Positions 8,158 through 17,176 are shown, counted from the stretch's first letter. The stretch: 64,000 nucleotides of DNA from JBEKCP01 sp049509515 (GCA_049509515.1 JBEKZV010000028.1:1-64000); one strand, 5' to 3'. The notes: generated from the sequence alone by a model not told the origin. Made by a program: numbers and translations.

Positions 8158-8862
8158 ATGAAGAAAGCGCAAACGGTGCGGCGTCGGGCATTCTTGGGTT
8201 CCGCCGGTGGAGCGCTCGGCCTGCTGGCGATGTCCGGCGGTTGGCAGTCCGCGGGCGAGGCGCGGGGGGCCGAGGGGGAACTGGGAAAGAAAGTGCCCCC
8301 CGAGCTGGAGGCCGCCCGCGGGAAACTCATGGCCGAGATGGAAGCCCGCCGCGGGATCGGCGTGCCGCGCTGCGACGGCGAGTTCCTGCACCTGGCCGTC
8401 CACGTCACTGCCGCCAGGCATGTCTTGGAGGTCGGCACGTACCGCGGGTATTCGGGCATCTGGCTGGGTTTGGGGCTGGAGCAAACCGGCGGCCGGCTGA
8501 CCACGCTGGAGATCGATCCCGAGCGGGTCAAGGAGTCCCGGGGCAATTTCAAGCGGGCCGGCTTGGCCGAGCGGATCACCATCGTCGAGGGCGACGCCCA
8601 CAAGACGGCCAAGACCATCGCCGGCCCCCTCGACCTGGTCTTCCTCGATGCCGACAAGGGCGCGGAGGTGGACTATTTCCACTCGATCTTTCCCAAGCTG
8701 CGGCCCGGCGGATTCATTCTCCTGCACAACGCCATCACCTCGAAGCAGGTGATGCAGCCGTACTTCGATCTGGTCTCGAAGCACCCGGAGATTCTGCACG
8801 TGATCTTGAGCCTGTCGATGCGCGACGGGTTCTCGGTGAGTTTCCGGAAGCGGCCGGCGTAG
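8158..8862 (+). CDS. Exported SAM-dependent O-methyltransferase (class I, catechol-type)
   Basis: A 234-residue class I methyltransferase resembling caffeoyl-CoA/catechol O-methyltransferases. The SAM-binding fold shows VLEVGTYRGYSGIWLG (motif I), TTLEIDPERV (acidic loop), VEGDAHKT and LDLVFLDADKGAEVDYF (metal-binding Asp region), then LLHNAI. Unusually it starts with a twin-arginine-type signal, RRRAFLGSAGGALGLLAMSGG, so the product is probably exported folded or membrane-anchored. The ATG at 8158 has GGGAG seven bases before it. It follows a palindromic repeat and is convergent with topA. The substrate is unknown; a SAM enzyme outside the cytoplasm is odd, and the signal could instead be a membrane anchor. 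Confidence 0.8.
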   Translation: MKKAQTVRRRAFLGSAGGALGLLAMSGGWQSAGEARGAEGELGKKVPPELEAARGKLMAEMEARRGIGVPRCDGEFLHLAVHVTAARHVLEVGTYRGYSGIWLGLGLEQTGGRLTTLEIDPERVKESRGNFKRAGLAERITIVEGDAHKTAKTIAGPLDLVFLDADKGAEVDYFHSIFPKLRPGGFILLHNAITSKQVMQPYFDLVSKHPEILHVILSLSMRDGFSVSFRKRPA

Positions 8863-8888
8863 AGGAAGCAGCTCAGATGCCTTTTTCC

Positions 8889-9034
8889 GTAGCCCGGGCA
8901 TTCATGCCTGGGACGCCGGGCCAGCGCTGCCATCATGCCCGATTTTGCCTTTCCGTCGCCATAGGCGGCGGAAAGGCAAAATCGGCATGGCGCGCGGGAA
9001 ACGCTCCGGCCCCAGGCATGAATGCCTGGGCCAG
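8889..9034. repeat. Nested inverted repeat between convergent genes; likely bidirectional terminator
   Basis: The outer arms CCCGGGCATTCATGCCTGGG (near 8893-8912) and CCCAGGCATGAATGCCTGGG (near 9011-9030) are inverted copies, each itself nearly palindromic. The inner arms at 8941-8960 and 8964-8983 pair over 20 bases with a three-base loop and a single wobble. The stem lies between the ends of the methyltransferase and topA genes and could end both transcripts. Confidence 0.8.
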
Positions 9035-9053
9035 AGAAAAACCAGGACGGCCA

Positions 9054-11831
9054 TCAATCTTCAGCCCCGGTGCCGCGAGGCTCCTTGCGGGCCTTCTTCG
9101 CGCGGGGGCGTTTCGCGGCGGTCCGGCGGCGCGGCTTGGCTTTACGTTTCTTGCGGGCCCCAGGGGGTGCCCCGGCGGGCGGGACTTTGGGCTTCGGGCC
9201 GGCACGGCGGCCAGCGCGGCGGAAGGTGGCAGGGCCGCGCTCCGCGCGGAGCTTCAAGAGGTTCAGGGCGTACTCGAAGCTGATCTCTTCCGGGGCCGCG
9301 CCCCGCGGCAGCGAGGCATTGGTCACGCCGTCGGTGACGTAAGGCCCGTACCGCCCGCGGAGTACCTGTACGGGCGTGCCGGTCACGGGCGAGCTGCCGA
9401 ACACTTGGATGGGCTCGCGGTTGGCGGCGGCCCGCCGCTGTGGCTTCGGCTGCGCCAAGAGGGCCAGGCACTGATCGAGCGTCACGTCCAGCGGTGAGAG
9501 GCCGTCGGGCAGCGAGCGGGTCTCGGACTTGGCCTCGGTTCCGCACTTCACGTACGGTCCGTACCGCCCGTTGTAGACCACGACCGGCTCGGAGCTTTCG
9601 GGATGCTGGCCGAGGGTCCGCGGCAGGCAGAGGAGTTTCAGGGCCACCTCCAGGGTCACGTCCTCGGGCTGCATGCCTTTCAGGAGCGAGGCGTTTTGGG
9701 GTTTCTGGCCTTCCTCGGCCCCTCCGCGCTGCACGTACGGCCCGAACCGCCCGACCCGCACGTAGACCGGCTGCTGCGTCTGGGGATCCAGGCCCAGCGG
9801 CTCCTCGCTCTGGGCGGCCTTCTGGAGCATCTCCAGGGCCGTCTCCAGGGTCAGCTCGTCGGGTGGGAGCCGATCGGGAAGGCTCGCGCGGCGGTCGCCC
9901 TGCTCCAGGAACGGGCCGTAGCGGCCCACGCGCACGTAGACCGGCGGCTGCCCGGCCGGCGCGCCGATCTGGACGCGGCTCACGTCGCGGGCGTCGATCT
10001 CGTCGGCCTTGTTCTGGATCTGTCGCTTCAGGCCCGGGTGACCGTCGCCAAAGTAGAACCGCCGCAGGTAATCCAGATGGTCTATCTCGCCCCGGCTGAT
10101 CGCGTCCAGCTCGTCTTCCATCTCGGCGGTGAACTGGTAATCGACGATCTCCGGCAGGTGGTGTTCCAGCAGTTGCGACACGGCGAAGGCCGTCCAGGTG
10201 GGCACCAGCACGTTGCCGCGCTTGAACTTGAACACGTAATCGCGGGCCAGGATGGTGTCGATGATCGAGGCATAGGTGCTGGGGCGGCCGATGCCCATCT
10301 CCTCCAGAGCCCGCGTCAGCGACGCCTCGCTGTAGCGGTTGGGCGGCTGGGTGGTATGGCTCTTGGGCTCCAGGCCGCGGCAGGCCAGGGCCTGGTCCAC
10401 CGCGACTTGCGGCAAGACGACCTCGCGGCCGGCCAGCTCGCTGTCCGGGTCGTCCGAGCCCTCGACGTAGGCCCGCAGGTAGCCGGGAAAGTCGATCGTC
10501 TTGCCGACGGCCTCGAAGCGGGCGTCGCCCAGCGCGACCTGGATGGTGATGCGGCGGGCGCGGGCATCGGCCATCTGGCTGGCCACGGTCCGCTTCCAGA
10601 CGAGGTCGTACAGGCGGAACTCGTCGGGGCTGATCTGGCCGCGGAGCGCCTCGGGAAAATCGAACGGGTGGCCCGCGGGCCGGATCGCCTCGTGCGCCTC
10701 CTGCGCGTTCTTGACCTTCGTCTGGTACACCCGCGGCTGCTCGGGCAGGTACTCGCGGCCGTACTGGCTGGCGATGATCTGCCGGGCACTCTCCACGGCC
10801 ACGGCGGCCAGGCTCGTCGAGTCGGTCCGCATGTACGTGATGTGCCCGTTCTCGTAGAGACTTTGCGCCACCTGCATCGTGTGCCGGGCGGTAAAGCCGT
10901 GCTTGCGGTTGGCCTCCTGTTGCAGCGTGCTGGTGGTGAACGGGGGATAAGGGCGGGTCGTGTAAGGCTTGACCTCCAGGTCGCACACCCGGCCCTGCTG
11001 GGCCTGGAGCCGCCGGACCAACTCAACCGCCTGGCCCTCGTCCAGCAACAGGCCGCCCGGCTCGCGGAGCGCCCCGCTGGCGGGATCGAAATCGCGGCTG
11101 GAGGGGATGCGTTGCGGGCCGACCGAGACCAGCACGGCCTCGAAGACCTCGCCGGCGGCGGTGGCGAAACTCCCCAGCAGGTCGTAATAGGTGGCCGCCA
11201 CGAAGCCCATCCGCTGCCGCTCCCGCTCGACGATCAGCCGCACGGCGACGCTCTGCACCCGGCCCGCCGAAAGCCGCGGGCGGATCTTCCGCCACAGCAG
11301 CGGCGAGACGTCGTAGCCGTAGAGCCGGTCGATGATCCGCCGGACTTCCTGGGCGCGGACCAGGGCCTGGTCGATCTGGCGCGGCTCTGCGAGCGCCTCG
11401 CGGATCGCCTCCTCGGTGATCTCGTGAAACACCAGCCGGTGGACCGGGACCTTCGGCCGCAACACCTCGCGCAGGTGCCAACTGATCGCCTCGCCCTCGC
11501 GGTCTTCGTCGGTGGCCAGGTACAGCTCCTTGGCATCCCGCAGGGCCGCCTTGAGCTTCCGCACCTGCTGCTGCTTCTCGTGCGGGATGACGTAGATCGG
11601 CTCGAAGTCCTTGTGGATGTTCACCCCGAGATACGCCCAATCCTCGTGTTTGAAGGGCTCGGGCACTTCCTTGGTGCCCTGGGGGAGGTCGCGGATGTGG
11701 CCGATGCTGGCCTCGATCACGTATCTCTTGTCGGAGCCGCGGCCCAGGAACTTTCCGATCGTCCGCGCCTTGGTCGGCGATTCGACGATCACCAGCGAGG
11801 TGCCGCCAGAGTTAGCCGTCTTCCTGGGCAT
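9054..11831 (-). CDS. topA: DNA topoisomerase I (type IA)
   Basis: A 925-residue type IA topoisomerase that relaxes negative supercoils. The N-terminal TOPRIM domain shows LVIVESPTKARTIGKFLG and LATDEDREGEAISWHL (the DxDxE-type metal site). The active-site tyrosine is Tyr333 in HITYMRTDST. Instead of zinc fingers, the C-terminus has repeated TopoI_C modules recognised by VGRYGPFLEQGD, VGRFGPYVQRGG, NGRYGPYVKCGT and RGRYGPYVTDGV, followed by a Lys/Arg-rich tail ending ARKEPRGTGAED. This layout is normal for planctomycetes and related phyla. A plausible promoter lies 75-100 bases upstream. The gene is divergent from the SurA/PpiD-like gene and convergent with the methyltransferase. Confidence 0.97.
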   Translation of the reverse strand: MPRKTANSGGTSLVIVESPTKARTIGKFLGRGSDKRYVIEASIGHIRDLPQGTKEVPEPFKHEDWAYLGVNIHKDFEPIYVIPHEKQQQVRKLKAALRDAKELYLATDEDREGEAISWHLREVLRPKVPVHRLVFHEITEEAIREALAEPRQIDQALVRAQEVRRIIDRLYGYDVSPLLWRKIRPRLSAGRVQSVAVRLIVERERQRMGFVAATYYDLLGSFATAAGEVFEAVLVSVGPQRIPSSRDFDPASGALREPGGLLLDEGQAVELVRRLQAQQGRVCDLEVKPYTTRPYPPFTTSTLQQEANRKHGFTARHTMQVAQSLYENGHITYMRTDSTSLAAVAVESARQIIASQYGREYLPEQPRVYQTKVKNAQEAHEAIRPAGHPFDFPEALRGQISPDEFRLYDLVWKRTVASQMADARARRITIQVALGDARFEAVGKTIDFPGYLRAYVEGSDDPDSELAGREVVLPQVAVDQALACRGLEPKSHTTQPPNRYSEASLTRALEEMGIGRPSTYASIIDTILARDYVFKFKRGNVLVPTWTAFAVSQLLEHHLPEIVDYQFTAEMEDELDAISRGEIDHLDYLRRFYFGDGHPGLKRQIQNKADEIDARDVSRVQIGAPAGQPPVYVRVGRYGPFLEQGDRRASLPDRLPPDELTLETALEMLQKAAQSEEPLGLDPQTQQPVYVRVGRFGPYVQRGGAEEGQKPQNASLLKGMQPEDVTLEVALKLLCLPRTLGQHPESSEPVVVYNGRYGPYVKCGTEAKSETRSLPDGLSPLDVTLDQCLALLAQPKPQRRAAANREPIQVFGSSPVTGTPVQVLRGRYGPYVTDGVTNASLPRGAAPEEISFEYALNLLKLRAERGPATFRRAGRRAGPKPKVPPAGAPPGARKKRKAKPRRRTAAKRPRAKKARKEPRGTGAED

Positions 11832-11905
11832 GTGAATTTAGATAGGATGCGTAAAGCGGGATAGTTCACGAAACTTGACAACCAGCCAGACCCGGAAAGC
11901 AAGGA

Positions 11906-11933
11906 ATTGTAGCAATCCAAGCCGTTGACACAA
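11906..11933 (-). promoter_or_regulatory. Candidate sigma-70 promoter of topA
   Basis: On the minus strand TTGTGT (-35, plus 11928-11933), a 16-base spacer and TACAAT (-10, plus 11906-11911). The start of transcription would be near 11899, about 70 bases before the topA ATG. Confidence 0.45.
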
Positions 11934-12063
11934 TGACGATTTTTCCGCAGCTTTGATTTGGCATTGCATTTGTGTTGCCGCTTCTTACAATTGATGGATT
12001 CGGGATTCGTGCCGGAAGTTGTTAAGCGGCAATCACTTTGCGCTGTCGAGGTACACCTGATCC

Positions 12064-14547
12064 ATGGCAAGTCCATTCAGTATTTTCCGCAGGCACCAGA
12101 AGGCGATGATCGCAGGCCTGGCCGTCATGGCGATGATCGCGTTCGTCTTCCTTTCCGGCGTTCCCAGCGGTTCCAGCGGTGGAGGCTACCGGAACCCGGT
12201 GGTCGTCAAGACGACGAAATTCGGCAACCTGAAGCAGGGCGACGTTCAAGGACTGCTCCGCCAGCGGCAGTCGCTGCTGGCGTTCTTTCGGACGGTGCGG
12301 TCTGCAGTCCAGCAGGCCGGGGGAGATCCCCGCAGGATCGACGGCATTCTGCCCGTGTTCGGGCCGGCCACGGAGCAGTTGGTGGTCGAGCGATGGCTCT
12401 TCGCGCGGCATGCCGAGAAGATGGGCATCACCGTAAACGACCAGATGATCAACGGCTTTCTTTCGGACTACTTGGCCCCGTTGTCCAATAAGGACATCGC
12501 GAAGCTCCTCAGCCAGCAGCGGGGCGGCATGTCCGAGCTGCAATTGTTCGCCATCCTGAAAGAGGAATTGTTGGCCCTGCGGCTTCGCCAGCTTTCGCGC
12601 GAGCTCGACCGGCACAAGACTCTGGCCTTCGCGATTCCGCCGGGCCAGCGGTGGGACTACTACCTGCGGCTGCACCGCGAAGCGAAGATCGAGGCGGTGG
12701 TGCTGCCGGTGGATCGTTACCTGGACAAAGTGCCGGATCCGCCGGGGGAAGACCTCAAGAAGTTCTTCGAGCAGTACAAGGAGAACATTGCCGACCCCGC
12801 TTCGCCCGAACCCGGTTTCCACGTGCCGCAGAAGGTCGCCTTGCAGTACCTGAAGGCCGAGCGGGCCCAGTTTCTCGCCGCGGTCAGCGACGCGGAGGTC
12901 CGCGCGGAGTACAACAAGTCCAAGAAGAAGTACGATAAGGAGGAGCAGGAGCACCTCGAAGCCGAGCAGAAGGCCGACGCCGCCATGGCGGAACCAGGGG
13001 CCAAACCCGGCACCGAGAAGCCAGCCGCACCGGAAAAGAAGACCGGGAAGAAGGCCGAGCCCGAGAAAAAGACCGAGCCGGAAAAGAAGACCGAGGGGAA
13101 AGGGAACCCCGAGCCCGAGAAAAAGGTCGATGCTGAGAAGAGGCCCGAGCCTGAGAAAAAGGTCGAGGCCGAGAAGCCACCCGAGCCGCCCAAGAAGCCC
13201 GACGAGCACAAAGGCGCGCGAGCACGGCTGCTCGTCCCACTGCGGTTGGTTTCCTACGCCGACGAGAAGCCCGGCGACACGGCGAAACCGCAAGCGAACG
13301 TGCCATCGGAGAAAGAGAAGCTAGTGGAAAAGGAGAAGCCGGCGGACAAGCCGCAGGAAAAACTCGCGGCGGACAAGCCGGCGGGAAAAGAAAAACCGGT
13401 GGCCAAACCGGGCGAAAAGCCGGCCACGGAGAAGCCGGCGGCCAAACCGGTGGAAAAGCCGGCCGTGGAAAAAGAAAAGCCGGCCGGGAAGACCGCCAAG
13501 CCGCCGGCCGGCAAGACGGCCAAGGAGCGGCCCTCCAAGTGGCTGAAGGACCGCATCCGCGACAACCTGGCCGACAACGCGATCCGCATGAGCTTCGCCG
13601 GGATTCCGGACGCGATGTCTCAATATCACAGCCGCTGGACCCGCTACGACGCCGACCAGAAACGGGGCATCGAAACGGCGCAGCCCACCCCGCCCGACTT
13701 CGTCGCCATCGCCAAACGCCACCGCCTGACGTATGCCAAGACGGGGCTGGTGGCCGGGCGAGAGCTGGCCCAAAGCGACCTGGGCAAATCCTTCATGTTG
13801 ATCAACATGGAAGAGATGCGCGGCATGCCGACCCCCACCGTGCGGCACGCCTTCGAGAGCAAGTCCCTCTTCGTGCCCGAACGCTCGATGGACGCTGAAG
13901 GAAACCAGTACCTGTTCTGGAAGACGGAGGACGCTCCGGACCACGTGCCCGCCCTGGACGATCCGGGCGTGGAAGACGAAGTGTTGCGTGCCTGGAAGAT
14001 GGTCGAGGCCCGCAAGCTGGCCCGCGAGGCCGCCGAGGCGCTCAGGAACGAGGCAGCCCGCGCCAAGCGGCCACTGCAGGAGGTCTTCGCCGACCGCCGG
14101 GACCTCAAAGTCATCCGGCCGGAGCCGTTCACTTGGCTCAGCACGGGCTACGTGCCCAGCGATTCGCTCTACGCCGGGGGGGGTGCGCGGCTCAGCCACG
14201 TCGATGACCGGATTCCCATGCCGGGCACGGAGTTCATGCAGGCGATCTTCGACATGAGCCCGGGCGACGTGGGCGTCGAAATGAACCAGCCAAGAACGAT
14301 CGCGATCGTGATCCGGCTCGTGGACTTCATTCCTTCCTCCGAACAGGAGCTGCAAAAGGCGTTCGAGGAGGACGACCCCTTCTCCCACGAAGTCGCGGTC
14401 TTGTCGCTCAAGGAGCGGGCGCAGATCCAGCAGGCGCTGGAGGACCAGGCGCAGACCGACAAGGCATGGAAGGAAGAAATGATGAAGACGGCGGGCTTCC
14501 ACTGGGAGATCAAGCCCACCGAGCGGCTGGTGGAGCCCGAGGACTAG
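12064..14547 (+). CDS. SurA/PpiD-like membrane-anchored periplasmic protein with a Lys/Glu/Pro-rich insert
   Basis: An 827-residue protein with one N-terminal transmembrane anchor (AMIAGLAVMAMIAFVFLSGV) and a SurA_N/PpiD-like helical region (about residues 50-240), as in chaperones that assist outer-membrane or secreted proteins. I see no clear parvulin PPIase domain, so it may be a chaperone without isomerase activity. Residues about 300-490 are low-complexity, repeating EPEKK and EKPA units, and contain an unrelated stretch GARARLLVPLRLVSYADEKP that looks like inserted DNA. The C-terminal half is a soluble domain (residues 500-827) of the kind seen in planctomycete paralogues. It is divergent from topA with 232 bases between. 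Confidence 0.7.
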   Translation: MASPFSIFRRHQKAMIAGLAVMAMIAFVFLSGVPSGSSGGGYRNPVVVKTTKFGNLKQGDVQGLLRQRQSLLAFFRTVRSAVQQAGGDPRRIDGILPVFGPATEQLVVERWLFARHAEKMGITVNDQMINGFLSDYLAPLSNKDIAKLLSQQRGGMSELQLFAILKEELLALRLRQLSRELDRHKTLAFAIPPGQRWDYYLRLHREAKIEAVVLPVDRYLDKVPDPPGEDLKKFFEQYKENIADPASPEPGFHVPQKVALQYLKAERAQFLAAVSDAEVRAEYNKSKKKYDKEEQEHLEAEQKADAAMAEPGAKPGTEKPAAPEKKTGKKAEPEKKTEPEKKTEGKGNPEPEKKVDAEKRPEPEKKVEAEKPPEPPKKPDEHKGARARLLVPLRLVSYADEKPGDTAKPQANVPSEKEKLVEKEKPADKPQEKLAADKPAGKEKPVAKPGEKPATEKPAAKPVEKPAVEKEKPAGKTAKPPAGKTAKERPSKWLKDRIRDNLADNAIRMSFAGIPDAMSQYHSRWTRYDADQKRGIETAQPTPPDFVAIAKRHRLTYAKTGLVAGRELAQSDLGKSFMLINMEEMRGMPTPTVRHAFESKSLFVPERSMDAEGNQYLFWKTEDAPDHVPALDDPGVEDEVLRAWKMVEARKLAREAAEALRNEAARAKRPLQEVFADRRDLKVIRPEPFTWLSTGYVPSDSLYAGGGARLSHVDDRIPMPGTEFMQAIFDMSPGDVGVEMNQPRTIAIVIRLVDFIPSSEQELQKAFEEDDPFSHEVAVLSLKERAQIQQALEDQAQTDKAWKEEMMKTAGFHWEIKPTERLVEPED

Positions 14548-14721
14548 CCGCGCCGCCGCGGCGGCAGTTATAATGGAGCTTGCTCAGGGGCCTGCTGGGG
14601 ACTAGCTGTTTTTCGGCCAAGAGGCGTGGTTCTTGCTCGAAGCCTCGATCCGAGAACATGGACCGGGTACCCCTTGGGTGCCCCTTCGACCCCTGAACCG
14701 GTTGCCGCAAGGGATGCCGCC

Positions 14722-15126
14722 ATGCCCGTCGCCATGAAGCTCTCGCGGATCATCATCAACGAGATCAACGACCAGCAGGTCATTTACCTCAAGGAGGTGG
14801 GGGGAGAGCGGACCTTTCCCATCCTGATCGGGATCTTCGAGGCCACGAGCATCGACCGGCGGGTGAAGGGGTTCGAGTCGCCCCGCCCGCTCACGCACGA
14901 CCTGATCGTCAACGTCGTCGAGAACCTGGGGGCGGAGTTCCAGGACGTGGTGATCAGCGAGCTGAAGGAGCACACGTATTTCGCCAAGCTGCGGATCCGG
15001 CAGCAAGGCGAACTGGTCGAGGTGGACGCCCGGCCGTCGGACGCCATCGCCGTGGCGGTGACCTGCAACCCGCCGCTGCCGATCTACGTCAACGAAGACG
15101 TGCTGAACGACGTGCTGGGGGAATAA
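14722..15126 (+). CDS. Bifunctional nuclease family protein (BFN, DUF151)
   Basis: A 134-residue cytoplasmic protein of the bifunctional nuclease family, named for DNase and RNase activity reported for some members. Family features visible are VIYLKEVGGERTFPILIGIFEA, RPLTHDLIVNVVENLG, TYFAKLRIRQQGELVEVDARPSDAIAVAV and the ending PIYVNEDVLND. The ATG at 14722 gives the conserved start MPVAMKLSRIIINE. A perfect TATAAT lies at 14569-14574 but lacks a clear -35 box. The gene is followed by a repeat-filled gap and the convergent aspartokinase gene. The role in this organism is unknown. Confidence 0.88.
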   Translation: MPVAMKLSRIIINEINDQQVIYLKEVGGERTFPILIGIFEATSIDRRVKGFESPRPLTHDLIVNVVENLGAEFQDVVISELKEHTYFAKLRIRQQGELVEVDARPSDAIAVAVTCNPPLPIYVNEDVLNDVLGE

Positions 15127-15129
15127 GCA

Positions 15130-15244
15130 CAAGGATGAAGGATGAAGGATAAAGGCGGAAGCAATGACAAACGAGGGATAGAGGCCGGCGGCGGTTGGTG
15201 GCTGGGCTGAACGTCTTCATCCTTTCTCCTTCATCCTTTCCTCC
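15130..15244. repeat. Dispersed GGATGAAGG repeat pair between convergent genes
   Basis: AAGGATGAAGGATGAAGG units at the left and CTTCATCC/CTTCATCCTTTCC units at the right face each other across about 60 bases. They lie between the convergent BFN and aspartokinase genes. This is the same repeat family as at 858-905, 3979-4052, 25105-25170 and 61877-61946. Confidence 0.65.
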
Positions 15245-17029
15245 TCAACCCATCGCGTCGGCGAATTCCGCCAGCAGGGCGGCGCGGGCCTTCTCGCCGT
15301 GGCGGCCGTCGACCACCACGTTCACGCGGACCTCGGTGGTGCCGATCAGCTCGACGTTGATCCCCTCGGCGGCCAGGGCCTGGAAGAGCCGGGTGGCCAC
15401 CGTGGCGTGGCTCTTCATGCCCACGCCGAACACCGAGAGCTTCGAGACCCGCGGGCAACTGGCCGGGGGCGGGCAGCCCAGCAGGTCGGCTTGCTCGGCG
15501 GCCACCGCCAGGCATCGCTCCAGGTCCTTTTGCGGCACGGTGAACGAGATGTTGGCGTGCCCCTGCCGGCCGACGTTCTGCACGATCATGTCCACCACCA
15601 CGCCCGCCTCGGCGATCTCGCTGAACACCTGGGCGGCCAGGCCGGGGATGTCGGGCAGCCCGGCCACCGTGACCCGCGCCTGCGACTCGTCCAGGGCGAC
15701 CTCCTCGATGATGAGCTTTTCCATCTTTTCCATGCGGGCGACGACCATCGTATCCGGCACACTCCGTGTGCCGTCCGCCAACGGCACACGGAGTGTGCCG
15801 GATACCTTGGCCGGCGGCTCCTGGTCGAGCTGGAACTCCTGGTGGACGGTCCGCAGGGCCTCGGCCGCGTACTCGCGGGCCACGAGCACGGAGATCTTGA
15901 TCTCGCTGGTGGCGATCATGAGGATATTGATCCCCTTTTCGGCCAGGGCGCGGAACATCCGCTCGGCCACGCCCGGCTGGGTGGCCATCCCCAGGCCGAC
16001 AATCGAGATCTTCGCCACCTCGTCGTCGCAGTCGCAGCCTTCGGCCCCCAGCTCCTTGACCGCGTCTTCGACCGCCTTGAGGGTGTGCGGCAGCTCGTCG
16101 CGGGGGACCGTGAACGAGATGTCGGCCCGAGAGTCCGCCGCCACGTTCTGGGCGATCATGTCCATCGGCACGTTCTTGGCCGTCACCTTGCGGAAGACGG
16201 TGATGGCGGCGCCGGGGCGGTCGGGCACCCCCAGGACGGTCACGCGGGCCTCGTTCTTGATCATCGCCGCCCCGCACACCGCCTGGCCCACAATCTCCGG
16301 CTCCGCGACGATCATCGTCCCCGGCTGGTCGCTGAAACTGCTGCGAACGTGGACCGGCACGCCGAACTTCTTGGCGAACTCGATCGAGCGGTTGTGCATC
16401 ACGCCCGCCCCCGCCGTGGCCAGCTCCAGCATCTCGTCGTAGCTGATCTGGCGGAGATGGCGGGCCTCGGGCACGATCCGCGGATCGGTCGTATAGACGC
16501 CGTCCACGTCGGTGTAGATCTCGCAGGCGTCCGCGCTGAGGACCGCCGCCAGGGCCACCGCCGTGGTGTCGCTCCCGCCCCGCCCCAGCGTCGTAATGTC
16601 CAGCGATTCGTCGATCCCCTGGAACCCCGCCGCGATCACCACCTTGCCCTCGGCCAGCGCCCGGCGGATGCGGTCCGTCGAGATCGTCTGGATGCGGGCC
16701 TTGGTGTGCGTGCTGTCGGTGCGAATGCCGATCTGCGCCCCGGTCAGGCTGATCGCCTTGTGCCCCAGCGAGTGGATCGCCATGGCCACGAGGGCCACGC
16801 TCACCTGCTCGCCGGTCGAGAGGAGCATGTCCATCTCCCGCGCCGGGGGCTGGTCGGTGATCTGCTTGGCCAAGTCGATCAACAGGTCCGTGTTGTCGCC
16901 CATGGCGCTCACCACGACGACCACCTGGTTGCCTTCGTTCTGCGCGCGGATGGCCTTGCGGGCCGCCGCCAGGATCTTCTGGCTGTCGGCCACGCTGGAA
17001 CCGCCGAATTTCTGGACGAGGATGGGCAT
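15245..17029 (-). CDS. lysC: Aspartate kinase with four ACT domains
   Basis: A 594-residue aspartokinase that phosphorylates aspartate at the entry to Lys, Thr, Met and Ile synthesis. The kinase domain begins MPILVQKFGGSSVAD and contains TGEQVSVALVA, GFQGIDESLDITTLGRGGSDTTAVALA and EIYTDVDGVYTTDPR. Usual enzymes stop near 400 residues with two ACT domains. Here a second ACT pair follows, giving four ACT domains (about 265-400 and 430-594), as in some cyanobacterial aspartokinases. The linker between the pairs (residues about 408-426) is encoded by a perfect 25-base inverted repeat read through in frame as SGTLRVPLADGTRSVPDT, which looks like an inserted repeat element. The ATG at 17027-17029 matches the conserved start. 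A good promoter lies about 70-100 bases upstream. Confidence 0.95.
   Translation of the reverse strand: MPILVQKFGGSSVADSQKILAAARKAIRAQNEGNQVVVVVSAMGDNTDLLIDLAKQITDQPPAREMDMLLSTGEQVSVALVAMAIHSLGHKAISLTGAQIGIRTDSTHTKARIQTISTDRIRRALAEGKVVIAAGFQGIDESLDITTLGRGGSDTTAVALAAVLSADACEIYTDVDGVYTTDPRIVPEARHLRQISYDEMLELATAGAGVMHNRSIEFAKKFGVPVHVRSSFSDQPGTMIVAEPEIVGQAVCGAAMIKNEARVTVLGVPDRPGAAITVFRKVTAKNVPMDMIAQNVAADSRADISFTVPRDELPHTLKAVEDAVKELGAEGCDCDDEVAKISIVGLGMATQPGVAERMFRALAEKGINILMIATSEIKISVLVAREYAAEALRTVHQEFQLDQEPPAKVSGTLRVPLADGTRSVPDTMVVARMEKMEKLIIEEVALDESQARVTVAGLPDIPGLAAQVFSEIAEAGVVVDMIVQNVGRQGHANISFTVPQKDLERCLAVAAEQADLLGCPPPASCPRVSKLSVFGVGMKSHATVATRLFQALAAEGINVELIGTTEVRVNVVVDGRHGEKARAALLAEFADAMG
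15750..15805. repeat. Perfect palindromic element inserted in frame in lysC
   Basis: The arms 15750-15774 and 15781-15805 are perfect 25-base inverted repeats around a six-base loop (CCGCCA). The core word GGCACACTCCGTGTGCC is itself a palindrome. The element lies between the two ACT-domain pairs of aspartokinase and keeps the frame open. Confidence 0.9.
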
Positions 17030-17097
17030 GGCAGAGGCTTGCAAACTCCTAATGGTTGACGCGGCACGTCTTCCACAGTGGCGGCACAAGACCGACT

Positions 17098-17126
17098 ATT
17101 ATCCTCCGCCTGCCGGGACGGGTCAA
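17098..17126 (-). promoter_or_regulatory. Sigma-70-type promoter of lysC
   Basis: On the minus strand TTGACC (-35, plus 17121-17126), a 17-base spacer and GATAAT (-10, plus 17098-17103). It predicts a start near 17091 and a leader of about 60 bases with no visible leader peptide or riboswitch. Confidence 0.6.
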
Positions 17127-17147
17127 CCGGGCAGAGCCCGGCGCGCA

Positions 17148-17176
17148 TTGACCGTCCGACGGCCTTGAACTATGTT
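17148..17176 (+). promoter_or_regulatory. Candidate promoter of the SGNH hydrolase gene
   Basis: TTGACC (17148-17153), a 17-base spacer and TATGTT (17171-17176), overlapping a TATACT at 17176-17181. The gene starts at 17225. Confidence 0.45.
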
